The notes: a model not told the origin generated them from the sequence alone. Positions 15,682 through 23,477 are shown, numbered from the stretch's first letter. The stretch is 35,372 nt of DNA from Siculibacillus lacustris (GCF_004328075.1 NZ_SJFN01000044.1:1-35372), one strand, 5' to 3'. Program-made: numbers and translations.

Positions 15682-16445
15682 CCACCGCCGCCGTCGCGAT
15701 CATCTGCAAGACCCCGGAAGCGGGCAAGTCGAAGACCCGCCTGTCGCCGCCGTTGACGCCGGCGCAATGCGCCGAGCTGTCGGCCTGTTTCATCCGCGAT
15801 CTCGCGGCCAATCTCGCCGATCTCGCCGCCGACGGACGGGTGGTGGGCCATGCGCTCTACACCCCGGCGGGCAGCGAAGCGCGGCTGTCGCGGCTGCTGC
15901 CGACGCCGTTCGGCCTGGTGCTGCAGAGCGACGGCGATCTCGGCGCCCGGCTCGACGCCGGCATCCGCGATCTGCTGGCGCTCGGCCACGGCGCGGCGAT
16001 CATCGTCAGCTCCGACAGCCCGACCTTGCCGCGCGCTTCTTTCGCGGCGGCCGTCGACCGGCTCCTGGCCGAGGACTGCGTGGTGCTGTGTCCGGCGCTC
16101 GACGGCGGCTACACCTTCATCGGCCTGTCGCGGCCGCATCCCGAACTCTTCGCCGACATGCCGTGGAGCACCGCCGACGTCCATCGCCTGACCGTCGAAC
16201 GGGCGCGGGCGATCGGCCTCACCGTCCACGAAGTGCCGATGTGGTACGACGTCGACGATCGCGAGACGCTGGCGGTGTTGCGCGCCGATCTCGCCGGCGA
16301 ACCGCTGCCGTTCGCCTGCGACGGTGCCGCGCGGATGCCGGCACCGACCACCGCCGCCTGGCTCGCCCGGCTCGACGATTCCGCGACGCCCGCCTTCGCC
16401 CCGGCCTTCGTCGCCACCCCCGCCGAGCGGCGGGTCGCCCGATGA
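15678..16445 (+). CDS. DUF2064/TIGR04282-type transferase, GT-A-like
   Basis: The 255-residue protein starts MTTAAVAIICKTPEAGKSKT, the conserved N-terminus of the DUF2064 family, whose fold is like nucleotidyl- and glycosyltransferases (MobA/GT-A type). VSSDSPTLPRASF gives the metal-binding Asp loop, and CPALDGGYTFIGLSRPHPEL plus MPWSTADVHRLT are further family blocks. Databases name some members arsenosugar-biosynthesis glycosyltransferases because they sit with ArsS, or rSAM/selenodomain-associated transferase 1. ArsS is absent here, so that name should not be carried over blindly. Its start overlaps the PLP enzyme stop (ATGA) and GAGGAG precedes it, and it overlaps the next gene the same way: tight translational coupling. 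Confidence 0.88.
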   Translation: MTTAAVAIICKTPEAGKSKTRLSPPLTPAQCAELSACFIRDLAANLADLAADGRVVGHALYTPAGSEARLSRLLPTPFGLVLQSDGDLGARLDAGIRDLLALGHGAAIIVSSDSPTLPRASFAAAVDRLLAEDCVVLCPALDGGYTFIGLSRPHPELFADMPWSTADVHRLTVERARAIGLTVHEVPMWYDVDDRETLAVLRADLAGEPLPFACDGAARMPAPTTAAWLARLDDSATPAFAPAFVATPAERRVAR

Positions 16446-17818
16446 GCCGCCTCGTCCTCCTCGCCCTGCTCGGTCTGGTGATGATCGCGCTCACCGCGGC
16501 CGCCCCTTGGGCCTTCGAGGTCCATCGCGAATCCGGCTTCGTCCTGGTGATGATGGCGACCGGGATCGTCGCACTCGTCGCCTCGTTGGTGATCCGTGGC
16601 GCGCCGGAAGGCGCGGCGCTGGCGATCGTCGTCGCGGTGGCGGTGGTGGTGCGGGTGCTGGCCATGGCCGAGCCGCCGCTCTTGTCCTCCGACGTCTATC
16701 GCTACGTCTGGGACGGCCGTGTCCAGGGCGCCGGGATCAATCCGTTCCGCTACATCCCGGCCGATCCGGCGCTCGCGTCCCTGCGCGACACCGCGATCTT
16801 CCCGAACATGAACCGCGCCGACTATGCCCGGACCGCCTATCCGCCGGTCGCGCAGATGTTCTTCTTCCTGGCGACGCGGTTTGCCGACACGCTCGACGCG
16901 ATGCGGCTGGCGCTGGTCGCCTGTGAGATCGGCATCGTCGCGGCACTCCTGGTGCTGTTGCGGCGGCTCGAGCGGCCGCGGTCGCTGATCGTCGCCTATG
17001 CTTGGCATCCGCTGGCGATCTGGGAGATCGCCAATGCCGGCCATGCCGATGCGCTGATGGCGATGCTGGCGGTCGCCGGCGTGCTGCTGCTGGTGCTGCG
17101 GCGGCGGGTGCTCGGGGCGCTGGTGGTCGCCTGCGGGGTGTTGGTCAAGCCCTATGCGATCGTGCTGCTGCCGATCTTCTGGCGGCCGTGGGAGTTGCGC
17201 GCGCCGCTGCTCGTCCTGTCGCTGGTGGCGATCCTCTACCTGCCCTACATCGGCGTCGGCACCGACGTGCTCGGCTTCGTGCCCGTGTACATTCACCAGG
17301 AAGGTTTCGTCGACGGCGGCGGGTTCTGGCTGGTGGCCCTGGCGCGGGCGCTCTTCGGCAATCGGCCGGGGATTCTCGAAGCCTATCTGGCGATCGCGGT
17401 GATCTCCCTCGGCCTCGGCGCGCTCCACGTGCTGCGCCGGCCGGCCTTCTACCCGCCGCGCGAGCAGGTCCGCGACGCGGTGATGCTGCTGCTGGTCGGC
17501 CTGTTCTTCCTGTCGCCGAACTACCCCTGGTACTACTTGGCGCTGGTGCCCTTCGTGTCGCTCCTCGACGGCGGCATCCTGTGGGTCGCCACCCTGTCGG
17601 CGACGCTGCTGCACGTGTGGTGGCCGACTCCCGACGATCAGGTCACCCGCTTCCTGATCTGGAAGACGGTGATGAACGGCGCCTGGATCGCCGCGCTGGT
17701 CGGCACCTGGCTGATCGAACGCGGCCGCCATGTGCTCGAGGCCCGCGCCGCCGCCCATTCGAGCGCGGCGACCGGCCCGCTTGGTCCCCTGTCCGCTTCC
17801 CTTCCCCGCGAGTCCTGA
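16442..17818 (+). CDS. GT-C-type membrane glycosyltransferase (GT87/mannosyltransferase-like)
   Basis: The 458-residue protein has ten or more hydrophobic helices. The first large periplasmic loop carries LSSDVYRYVWDGRVQGAGIN followed by PFRYIP, the acidic-residue motif of GT-C enzymes that use polyprenyl-phosphate sugars. AYAWHPLAIWEIANAGHADA is a second conserved block. Such enzymes move a sugar from a lipid-linked donor to an acceptor on the outer face of the inner membrane. The next gene encodes a GT2 enzyme of the kind that makes such donors. It starts by ATGA overlap with the DUF2064 gene and ends ten bases before the GT2 start. The acceptor is unknown. Confidence 0.85.
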   Translation: MSRLVLLALLGLVMIALTAAAPWAFEVHRESGFVLVMMATGIVALVASLVIRGAPEGAALAIVVAVAVVVRVLAMAEPPLLSSDVYRYVWDGRVQGAGINPFRYIPADPALASLRDTAIFPNMNRADYARTAYPPVAQMFFFLATRFADTLDAMRLALVACEIGIVAALLVLLRRLERPRSLIVAYAWHPLAIWEIANAGHADALMAMLAVAGVLLLVLRRRVLGALVVACGVLVKPYAIVLLPIFWRPWELRAPLLVLSLVAILYLPYIGVGTDVLGFVPVYIHQEGFVDGGGFWLVALARALFGNRPGILEAYLAIAVISLGLGALHVLRRPAFYPPREQVRDAVMLLLVGLFFLSPNYPWYYLALVPFVSLLDGGILWVATLSATLLHVWWPTPDDQVTRFLIWKTVMNGAWIAALVGTWLIERGRHVLEARAAAHSSAATGPLGPLSASLPRES

Positions 17819-17828
17819 GGAGATCCCC

Positions 17829-18590
17829 ATGCGCTTTCCATCCGGCGACGAAATCGTTCGCGTGGTCCTGCCCTGTCTCGACGAAGAGGCGGCGATCGGT
17901 CCCCTGGTCGCGGAGATCCTGGCGGTCGGGGTCGACGAGGTGATCGTCGTCGACAACGGCTCGACCGACCGCACCGCCGAAGTGGCGCGGGCCGCCGGCG
18001 CCCGCGTCGTGTCGGAGCCGCGGCGCGGCTACGGCCGGGCCTGCGCCGCCGGCGTCGCGGCGCTGCCGGCCGATACCGGCATCGTCTGTTTCCTCGACGG
18101 CGACGGCAGCGACGTGCCGGCGTTCATTCCCGAGATCGTCGGGGCGATCGCCCGCGGGCGGGCGGATTTCGTGATGGGGTCGCGGCTGACCGGCCGGCGC
18201 GAGAGTGGCAGCCTGACGCCGCAGCAAGTGGTCGCCGGGCGGATCGCCGGCGTCCTAATCCGGCTGGTCTACGGCGTGACATTCACCGACATGTCGCCGT
18301 TCCGGGCGATGCGGCCGCAGCGGCTCGCCGCGCTCGGCATGACCGAGGCGACCTACGGCTGGAACCTCGAAATGCAGATGCGCGCCGCCGCGGCGGGGCT
18401 GCGGATCGCCGAGCCGCCGGTCGATCATCGTCGCCGGCGCGGCGGGGTCTCGAAAGTGTCGGGCAATGCGATCGCGGGCCTGCGCGCCGCGTTCAAGATC
18501 ACCACCACCTTCCTGCGCCTGTGGCGCGAGCTCGCCCCCGCGCCCCGAACGCGTTCGATCGATGCCGCCCGCCGCGAAACCCGTTCCTGA
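17829..18590 (+). CDS. Family 2 glycosyltransferase, polyprenyl-phosphate sugar synthase-like
   Basis: The 253-residue GT-A protein has RVVLPCLDEEAAIGPLV, then VIVVDNGSTDRTAEVARAAG for nucleotide-sugar binding and CFLDGDGSD with the DxD metal site. MGSRLTG, DMSPFRAMR and YGWNLEMQMRAAAAGLRI match soluble dolichol/polyprenyl-phosphate hexose synthases without a membrane tail. It probably charges a lipid carrier for the GT-C enzyme encoded upstream. ATG 17829 has AGGAG five bases upstream, overlapping the previous stop. The basic C-terminal half (HRRRRGG) may touch membrane lipid. Confidence 0.9.
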   Translation: MRFPSGDEIVRVVLPCLDEEAAIGPLVAEILAVGVDEVIVVDNGSTDRTAEVARAAGARVVSEPRRGYGRACAAGVAALPADTGIVCFLDGDGSDVPAFIPEIVGAIARGRADFVMGSRLTGRRESGSLTPQQVVAGRIAGVLIRLVYGVTFTDMSPFRAMRPQRLAALGMTEATYGWNLEMQMRAAAAGLRIAEPPVDHRRRRGGVSKVSGNAIAGLRAAFKITTTFLRLWRELAPAPRTRSIDAARRETRS

Positions 18591-18602
18591 GAGGATCGAC
18601 CC

Positions 18603-19631
18603 ATGCACATTCTGGTCACCGGCGGCGCCGGGTTCATCGGCCGTCACGTCGTCGCCGGGCTGTTCGCCCGCGACCACGCCGTCCGCGTGCTCGATTCCTT
18701 CCGCCCCGACGTCCACCAGGGCGCGCGTCCGATCGACGGCGCGGAGGTGTTTTCCGGCGACGTCCGCGATCGCGCGGTCCTCGACCGGGCGCTGGACGGC
18801 ATCGACGCGGTGATCCATCTCGCCGCCAAGGTCGGGCTCGGGGTCGACATCGGCGATCTGCCCGACTACGCCGCGACCAACGACCTCGGCACCGCCGAGC
18901 TGCTCGCCGCCATGGCGCGCAAGGGCGTCGGCCGGTTGACGCTGGCCAGTTCGATGGTGGTCTATGGCGAGGGCGAGGCGCAGTGCCCCGAACACGGCGC
19001 GGTGCGACCGGCGCCGCGGCGGGCCGAAGCGATGGCCGCCGGCGCCTTCGAGCCGACCTGCCCGCACTGCGGCCGGACCCTCGGGACGACCCTGGTCGGC
19101 GAGACGACCGCCTTCGATCCGCGCAACGCCTATGCCACCAGCAAGGTCGCGCAGGAGTTCTATGCGAGCAATTGGGCGCGGGTCACCGGCGGTTCGGTGG
19201 CGGCGATGCGCTACCACAACGTCTACGGCCCCGGCATGCCGAAGGACACGCCCTATGCCGGGGTGGCGGCGATCTTCCTGTCGGCGCTCAGGCGCGGCGA
19301 GGCGCCGAGCGTGTTCGAGGACGGTGGCCAGCGCCGCGACTTCGTCCATGTGCGCGACGTCGCCGCCGCCACCATCCTGGCCTGCGAGCGGCACACGACG
19401 GGCGTGCGCGCCTTCAACGTCGGTTCGGGCACGCCGCGCACCGTCGGCGACATGGCGGTGGCGCTGGCCCGCGCCGTCGACGGTCCCGTTCCGGTGGTCA
19501 CCGGTCGCTTCCGCCTCGGCGACGTCCGCCACATCACCGCCGATTCCTCGCGTCTGGTCGCCGAGCTCGGCTGGCGGCCGGCGGTCGCCTTCGACGACGG
19601 CATGGTCGAGATGAGCCGCGCCGTCGGCTGA
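18603..19631 (+). CDS. NAD-dependent sugar epimerase/dehydratase with zinc-knuckle insert
   Basis: The 342-residue short-chain (extended SDR) enzyme has the NAD loop VTGGAGFIGRHVV, the active-site pair Y177 and K181 in NAYATSKVAQEF, and RYHNVYGPGMP, all typical of nucleotide-sugar epimerases. Between the NAD domain and the YxxxK there is an extra segment, about residues 125-165, with C128xxH131 and C153xxC156 (CPEHG ... CPHCGRTLG), a likely CHCC zinc knuckle. I recall the same insert in actinobacterial epimerases. It would supply or alter the sugar used by the transferases encoded upstream. AGAGGA precedes ATG 18603, 12 bases after the GT2 gene. Last gene of the operon; a hairpin follows at 19649. 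Confidence 0.9.
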   Translation: MHILVTGGAGFIGRHVVAGLFARDHAVRVLDSFRPDVHQGARPIDGAEVFSGDVRDRAVLDRALDGIDAVIHLAAKVGLGVDIGDLPDYAATNDLGTAELLAAMARKGVGRLTLASSMVVYGEGEAQCPEHGAVRPAPRRAEAMAAGAFEPTCPHCGRTLGTTLVGETTAFDPRNAYATSKVAQEFYASNWARVTGGSVAAMRYHNVYGPGMPKDTPYAGVAAIFLSALRRGEAPSVFEDGGQRRDFVHVRDVAAATILACERHTTGVRAFNVGSGTPRTVGDMAVALARAVDGPVPVVTGRFRLGDVRHITADSSRLVAELGWRPAVAFDDGMVEMSRAVG

Positions 19632-19648
19632 CGGGCCACGAAAGGTTG

Positions 19649-19678
19649 CGCCGCCGCGCCGGCCCCGCCGCGGCGGCG
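19649..19678 (+). terminator. Hairpin after the glycosylation operon
   Basis: CGCCGCCGCG (19649-19658) pairs with CGCGGCGGCG (19669-19678) around ten bases. It lies 18 bases after the epimerase stop and 100 bases before the sigma-gene promoter, so it probably separates the two units, although no T-run follows. Confidence 0.55.
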
Positions 19679-19780
19679 TCCGCGCGCCCATTCTGCTCCG
19701 TCCTCGGACTGTTCCCCCGCGCCCGCGCGTCGTATCGTGGCGGCGATCTTCGTGGATTTCGCTCGCGAAGACGATTTCCG

Positions 19781-19806
19781 GTAACGTTTCGCCGGTTGCC
19801 TGCGTA
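19781..19806 (+). promoter_or_regulatory. Autoregulatory SigF-like promoter of the sigma gene
   Basis: GTAACG (19781-19786), 16 bases, CGTA (19803-19806), 17 bases before the ATG. A start site about seven bases after the -10 leaves a very short leader. The match to the other three sites implies the sigma factor transcribes its own operon. Confidence 0.75.
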
Positions 19807-19822
19807 TGGGGAATGGGACCGG

Positions 19823-20383
19823 ATGTCCGTGGCGCAGAGCGAGGAGTGGTCGCAGTGGATGCGCAGAGCGATCGGCGGCGACGAAATCGCCTACCGGACG
19901 TTCCTGCAGTCGGTGACGCCGCATCTGCGGGCGATCGCCCGCCGGCGGTGTCGTGCCTGGGGCATGCCCTTGAGCGATGCCGAAGACGTCGTCCAGGACG
20001 TCCTGGTGACCGTGCATCTGAAGCGCGGCACCTGGGATCCGAGCCGGCCGATCGGGCCGTGGCTGGCGACGATCGTCCGCAACCGGGCGGTCGACCTGCA
20101 GCGGCGACGCGGCGGTGGCGGTCGGATCGCGGTGCCGCTCGACGACGTGCTGGAGACGCTCGGGGTCGAACCGGACGACGGGGCGGACGACCTCGCCGAT
20201 GCGGAACGGCTGATCGATCGCCTGAAGGATCCGGCCCGCGACATCGTGCGGTCGATCTCGCTCGGCGGCGCCGGGGTGAAGGAGACCGCGGCGCGGCTGC
20301 AGATGACCGAAGGCGCGGTGCGCGTCGCCCTGCATCGGGCGCTGAAGACGCTCGCCGCCCTCTACCGGAGTGAGACCACGTGA
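19823..20383 (+). CDS. sigF: ECF-family RNA polymerase sigma factor, SigF-like
   Basis: The 186-residue protein has only regions 2 and 4. Region 2 runs about 20-90 (FLQSVTPHLRAIARRRCRAW, then DAEDVVQDVLVTVHLKRGTW and PWLATIVRNRAVDLQRRR for -10 recognition). Region 4 runs about 125-182 (GAGVKETAARLQMTEGAVRV and ALHRALKTLAALY for -35 binding). It is followed by an NrsF-type anti-sigma gene with GTGA overlap, the arrangement of Caulobacter SigF/NrsF, which responds to chromate, cadmium and related stress. Its own promoter motif and three matching sites in the window define a probable local regulon. ATG 19823 fits the promoter position; in-frame upstream codons would lie ahead of the likely transcription start. 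Confidence 0.93.
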   Translation: MSVAQSEEWSQWMRRAIGGDEIAYRTFLQSVTPHLRAIARRRCRAWGMPLSDAEDVVQDVLVTVHLKRGTWDPSRPIGPWLATIVRNRAVDLQRRRGGGGRIAVPLDDVLETLGVEPDDGADDLADAERLIDRLKDPARDIVRSISLGGAGVKETAARLQMTEGAVRVALHRALKTLAALYRSETT

Positions 20384-21015
20384 AGACCGATGACCTGATC
20401 CGGCTGCTCGCCGCCGATACCCAAGTCCGCGAACCGCTCGGCCCGGCGATCGCCGTCGCCCTCGGCGTCGGTCTGGCGGTGTGTGCGGTCCTGCTCGTCT
20501 TCCAGGTCCACCTGCGCCACGATCTGCTCACGGCGATTCTGCAGCCGCGGGTGGCCTTCAAGATCGGGGTGACCGCCGCGGTCGCCGTCCTGGCGATCGT
20601 CCTGCTCGACCGCATCGGGCGTCCCGGCGTGCCGGTGGTCGGCGCCGGACGACTGCTGCTGCTGCCGCTCGCGGCGGTGCTGATCGCCGTCGCCCTCGAG
20701 TTGGCGATGACCCCGGCGGCGAGTTGGGGCGAGCGTCTGGTCGGCCGTAACCCCGGCTGGTGCCTCGTCTATATTCCGGTGTTCGCGGCGGTGCCGCTGG
20801 CGGCGATCCTGACGGCGATGCGGCGCGCGGCACCGGAAAGCCCGACCCGCGCCGGTGCCGTCGCCGGATTGGCGGCGGCAGGCATGGCCGCGGCCTTCTA
20901 CGCCTGGCACTGCCCGGACGACAGCCCGCTGTTCCTCGCCACTTGGTACGTGATCGCCTCGGCCGCGGTGACCGGGGTCGGGGCGCTGCTCGGGCGGCGC
21001 CTGCTGGTGTGGTGA
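20380..21015 (+). CDS. nrsF: NrsF-like (DUF1109) membrane anti-sigma factor
   Basis: The 211-residue protein has a short cytosolic N-terminus (MKTDDLIRLLAADTQVREPL) that would hold the sigma factor, then six hydrophobic helices. Two conserved cysteines are C128 (GWCLVYIPVF) and C178 (AWHCPDDSPLF). They are 50 residues apart, as are C131 and C181 of Caulobacter NrsF, which sense metals and release SigF. The block APESPTRAGAVAGLAAAG is also family-typical. Start is GTG 20380, overlapping the sigma stop, so translation is coupled and stoichiometric. It ends 31 bases from the converging PPOX gene. Confidence 0.93.
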   Translation: MKTDDLIRLLAADTQVREPLGPAIAVALGVGLAVCAVLLVFQVHLRHDLLTAILQPRVAFKIGVTAAVAVLAIVLLDRIGRPGVPVVGAGRLLLLPLAAVLIAVALELAMTPAASWGERLVGRNPGWCLVYIPVFAAVPLAAILTAMRRAAPESPTRAGAVAGLAAAGMAAAFYAWHCPDDSPLFLATWYVIASAAVTGVGALLGRRLLVW

Positions 21016-21046
21016 GCGGGGCACGCCGACGACGCCATCCCGCCGG

Positions 21047-21679
21047 TCAGCCGCGCGCGGCGGCGGCCGCCCGGAGTGCCGCGACTTCCGCCTCGAGGGT
21101 GGCGATCCGTTCGTCGCGCGCGGCGAGTGCCGCGGCGACGTCGGCGGCTTCGAAACGCTGCGGGATGTGCTGGGGACAATTGGCGTCCCAGGCGGCGACG
21201 GTGAACAGGATCACCTGCGCCGGCCGCGCCCGATAATCCGCCGGCATCAGCGACGCCACCAGATCCGGGTCGTCCTCGACCACCCGGGCGGTGCCCCAGA
21301 TCTTGATGCGCCGCTGGGTGGCGTAGTCGATCAGGAACAACAGCGCCTTGGGGTTGTCGGCGAGATTGCCGAGGGTGATGAACTGGCGGTTGCCGGTGAA
21401 GTCGACGAAGCCGAGCGTGGCCTCGTCGATCACCCGCAGGAAGCCCGGCGGGCCGCCGCGATGCTGGACATAGGGCTGGCCGTCACGGTTGGCGGTCGCC
21501 AGGAACAGGCTGGTCTGGGTACCGATGAAGGCGGCGAGCTCGGGCGTGACCCGGGTCGGCCAACCGTCGCCCGCCTCGACCCGGGCATAGGCGCGGCGCG
21601 ATCCCTTGCGGGTCTGGACCGCCTTGACCGACGGCGAGAAGGCGACGTCGCTCGCCGCCGGGAACGCGGAATCGTCCAT
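21047..21679 (-). CDS. Pyridoxamine 5'-phosphate oxidase-fold flavoprotein
   Basis: The 210-residue protein has the split-barrel FMN fold: TSLFLATANRDGQPYVQHRG, GPPGFLRVIDEATLGFVDFT, GNRQFITLGNLADNPKALLF and RIKIWGTARVVEDDP are the family blocks. Such proteins bind FMN or related cofactors and include pyridoxine oxidases, general-stress flavoproteins and flavin reductases; true PdxH activity is not indicated. The C-terminus, from about 180, is a short coiled coil (AARDERIATLEAEVAALRAA). GAGGG precedes ATG 21679. It follows the DUF1348 gene by ten bases in the same unit. Confidence 0.9.
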   Translation of the reverse strand: MDDSAFPAASDVAFSPSVKAVQTRKGSRRAYARVEAGDGWPTRVTPELAAFIGTQTSLFLATANRDGQPYVQHRGGPPGFLRVIDEATLGFVDFTGNRQFITLGNLADNPKALLFLIDYATQRRIKIWGTARVVEDDPDLVASLMPADYRARPAQVILFTVAAWDANCPQHIPQRFEAADVAAALAARDERIATLEAEVAALRAAAAARG

Positions 21680-21689
21680 GGTCGAACCC

Positions 21690-22154
21690 TCACAACCCGA
21701 GGTCGCTCAGCGACGGATGATCGTCGGGGCGACGGCCGAGCGGCCAGTGGAACAGGCGATCGCCGGCGGCGATCGGGGCGTCGTTGATGCTGGCGATGCG
21801 GCGGCGCATCAGCCCGTCGGCGTCGAATTCCCAGTTCTCGTTGCCGTAGCTGCGGAACCACTGGCCTTCGGCATCGTGCCATTCGTAGGCGAAGCGGACC
21901 GCGATGCGGTCGACGCGGAAGCCCCAGATCTCCTTGATCAGGCGGTAGTCCAATTCGCGGGCCCATTTGGCGGTGAGCAGGGCTTCGATCGCGGCGCGGC
22001 CCTGGAGAAAGTCGGTGCGGTTGCGCCAGCGGCTGTCGGGCGTATAGGCCAGCGCCACCCGCGCCGGATCGCGCGAATTCCAGGCGTCTTCGGCCAGTCG
22101 GACCTTCTCGACGGCGGTCTCCAGCGAGAAGGGGGGAAGCGGCGGGCGGCTCAT
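21690..22154 (-). CDS. DUF1348, NTF2/SnoaL-like protein
   Basis: The 154-residue protein is a full-length DUF1348 member, a cone-shaped alpha/beta barrel of the NTF2-like superfamily. Typical blocks are [34 protein letters not shown] and [20 protein letters not shown], with a C-terminal [20 protein letters not shown]. These proteins bind small hydrophobic ligands in the barrel; the substrate is unknown. GGAGG precedes ATG 22154. It is co-transcribed with the PPOX-fold gene and separated from the secreted-protein pair by a strong hairpin. Confidence 0.92.
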   Translation of the reverse strand: MSRPPLPPFSLETAVEKVRLAEDAWNSRDPARVALAYTPDSRWRNRTDFLQGRAAIEALLTAKWARELDYRLIKEIWGFRVDRIAVRFAYEWHDAEGQWFRSYGNENWEFDADGLMRRRIASINDAPIAAGDRLFHWPLGRRPDDHPSLSDLGL

Positions 22155-22194
22155 GGCGGGATCCTCCGGTGGATGGGTCGGTCTTCGGGCCTCC

Positions 22195-22232
22195 CCCGGG
22201 GCGGTGGCCGTCGCCGGCCGAACCGCCCCGGG
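22195..22232 (-). terminator. Strong hairpin between secreted-protein pair and DUF1348 gene
   Basis: CCCGGGGCGGT (22195-22205) pairs perfectly with ACCGCCCCGGG (22222-22232); the 16-base loop can itself fold (GGCCG/CGGCC). It lies 15 bases past the stop of the 22247 gene on the minus strand. Confidence 0.65.
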
Positions 22233-22246
22233 TCGGGGTTTCGGGT

Positions 22247-22486
22247 TCAGTGGTTGCCGTTGCCGATCTTCGGCAGGTTGCGGTCGATGATCGCCTGTTC
22301 GACGCCGGTGGTGCCGGAGACTTCGGCGATCGACGCCGACTGGCGGCCTTCGACCACGAGAGCGACGGTGCGGGCGGTCTGCTCGACCGAGACCACCTGG
22401 TTGCGGCCGGCGGTGGAATCGGCGAGCGCCGGGCCGAACGAGGTGGCGAGAGCGAGAGCGGCGACGGCGAAGGTGATGCGGGTCAT
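22247..22486 (-). CDS. Small secreted protein, tandem copy 1
   Basis: The 79-residue product has a Sec signal peptide ([20 protein letters not shown], cleavage likely after ALA at residue 22). The mature 57-residue chain has no cysteine and ends LPKIGNGNH. It is 73/79 identical to the next gene upstream on the same strand, differing at residues 34, 43, 52, 53, 61 and 79. I do not recognise the family. It resembles small periplasmic proteins with a variable middle and a conserved tail. It may be transcribed with its twin; a hairpin follows at 22195-22232. Confidence 0.85.
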   Translation of the reverse strand: MTRITFAVAALALATSFGPALADSTAGRNQVVSVEQTARTVALVVEGRQSASIAEVSGTTGVEQAIIDRNLPKIGNGNH

Positions 22487-22541
22487 GGGGAAATTCCTTT
22501 TCGATGAAGTGGGATGAGCAGGGAGTGGCAGAGGGCGGGGC

Positions 22542-22781
22542 TCAGTTGTTGCCGTTGCCGATCTTCGGCAGGTTGCGGTCGATGATCGCCTGTTCGACGG
22601 CGGTGGTGCCGGAGACTTCGGCGACCGGCGCCGACTGGCGGCCTTCGACCACCGGAGCGACGGTGCGGGCGGTCTGCTCGGCCGAGACCACCTGATTGCG
22701 GCCGGCGGTGGAATCGGCGAGCGCCGGGCCGAAGGACGTGGCGAGAGCGAGAGCGGCGACGGCGAAGGTGATGCGGGTCAT
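22542..22781 (-). CDS. Small secreted protein, tandem copy 2
   Basis: This 79-residue secreted protein has the same signal peptide as its downstream twin and ends LPKIGNGNN. Its substitutions relative to the twin are A34, P43, P52, V53, A61 and N79, with two prolines gained in the mature part, so the two products may differ in flexibility or partner. It starts at ATG 22781, with a GGAG-type site (GAGGAG) five to eight bases upstream. Its upstream spacer has a terminator hairpin belonging to the AhpD-like gene, so the pair probably has its own promoter within 22782-22890. Function unknown. Confidence 0.85.
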   Translation of the reverse strand: MTRITFAVAALALATSFGPALADSTAGRNQVVSAEQTARTVAPVVEGRQSAPVAEVSGTTAVEQAIIDRNLPKIGNGNN

Positions 22782-22891
22782 GGGAGACTCCTCTGGGGAT
22801 CGCGGCCGATGGTCGGCCGACGTGGGGGATGGGACGGGGGATGAACGGAGTGGGGGTGAGCCGGCGGCACGGGGGGCGACCGGGGTCTGCC

Positions 22892-22913
22892 GACCCCGCC
22901 GACGGGCGGGGTC
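22892..22913 (-). terminator. Hairpin after the AhpD-like gene
   Basis: GACCCCGCC (22892-22900) pairs with GGCGGGGTC (22905-22913) around GACG, starting 12 bases past the stop of the gene at 22926 on the minus strand. Confidence 0.6.
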
Positions 22914-22925
22914 CGGCGTCTTCGA

Positions 22926-23477
22926 TCAGGCCGCCTTGCCGGCGGTGACCAGGGGGAAGTCGATGTCGGTCGCGGCGACCGAATTGATGTAGTTGGTCCA
23001 GGTGTTGAGGGCGACGTGGAGGACGATCTCGATCACCTGGGCGTCGTCGTAGCCGGCACTGCGCAGGGTCTTCAGGGCGTCTTCCCCGACGTGGCCGCGG
23101 TCGCGGACCACCTTGGCGGCGAAGCGCACCGCGGCGTCGGCCTTGGGGTCGTTCGACGTGCCCATGCGGTTGGCGGTGATCTCGGCCGGATCGAGCTTGG
23201 CGAGGTTCTTGGCGAGGTAGCTGTGGGCCGACAGGCAGTAGTCGCAGCCGTTGATCTCGGCGACGGCGAGGGCGATGCGCTCGCGGGTCTGGGCGGGCAG
23301 GGTGCCCTTGCCCAGCGCGCCGCTGAGGCCGAGGTAACCTTCGAGCGCCGCGGGGCTGGTGGCGACCAGACGGAACAGGTTCGGCACGACGCCGAGCTGC
23401 TTGTTGACGGCTTCGAGCAGCGGACGGGAGGCGGCGGGCGCATCGGCGATGGTGGCGGGGATCGGCAGACGGGACAT
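22926..23477 (-). CDS. Carboxymuconolactone decarboxylase/AhpD-like protein
   Basis: The 183-residue all-helical protein has the AhpD-type redox motif in AVAEINGCDYCLSAHSYLAK (CxxC followed by SxxH), used by alkylhydroperoxidases to reduce peroxides. The flanking blocks LPAQTRERIALAVAEI and NTWTNYINSVAATDIDFP match peroxidase-related CMD proteins. ATG 23477 is chosen for GGAG seven bases upstream; longer in-frame starts have none. It is divergent from the LysR gene and separated from the secreted-protein genes by a hairpin, so it is probably a single-gene unit induced by that regulator. Confidence 0.92.
   Translation of the reverse strand: MSRLPIPATIADAPAASRPLLEAVNKQLGVVPNLFRLVATSPAALEGYLGLSGALGKGTLPAQTRERIALAVAEINGCDYCLSAHSYLAKNLAKLDPAEITANRMGTSNDPKADAAVRFAAKVVRDRGHVGEDALKTLRSAGYDDAQVIEIVLHVALNTWTNYINSVAATDIDFPLVTAGKAA

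Larger units (their letters stand above)
22247..22781 (-). repeat. Tandem duplication of a small gene, 295-base unit
   Basis: The two 240-base genes at 22247-22486 and 22542-22781 align along their whole length at an offset of 295 bases, with few changes. The duplication stops near the stop codon and within the spacer, so the spacers differ. High identity indicates a recent event or ongoing gene conversion. Confidence 0.85.

Noticed and set aside
15678..16445. Calling the DUF2064 gene an arsenosugar-synthesis enzyme
   Set aside because: That name depends on an adjacent ArsS radical SAM gene, which is absent; only proximity to an ars locus supports it.
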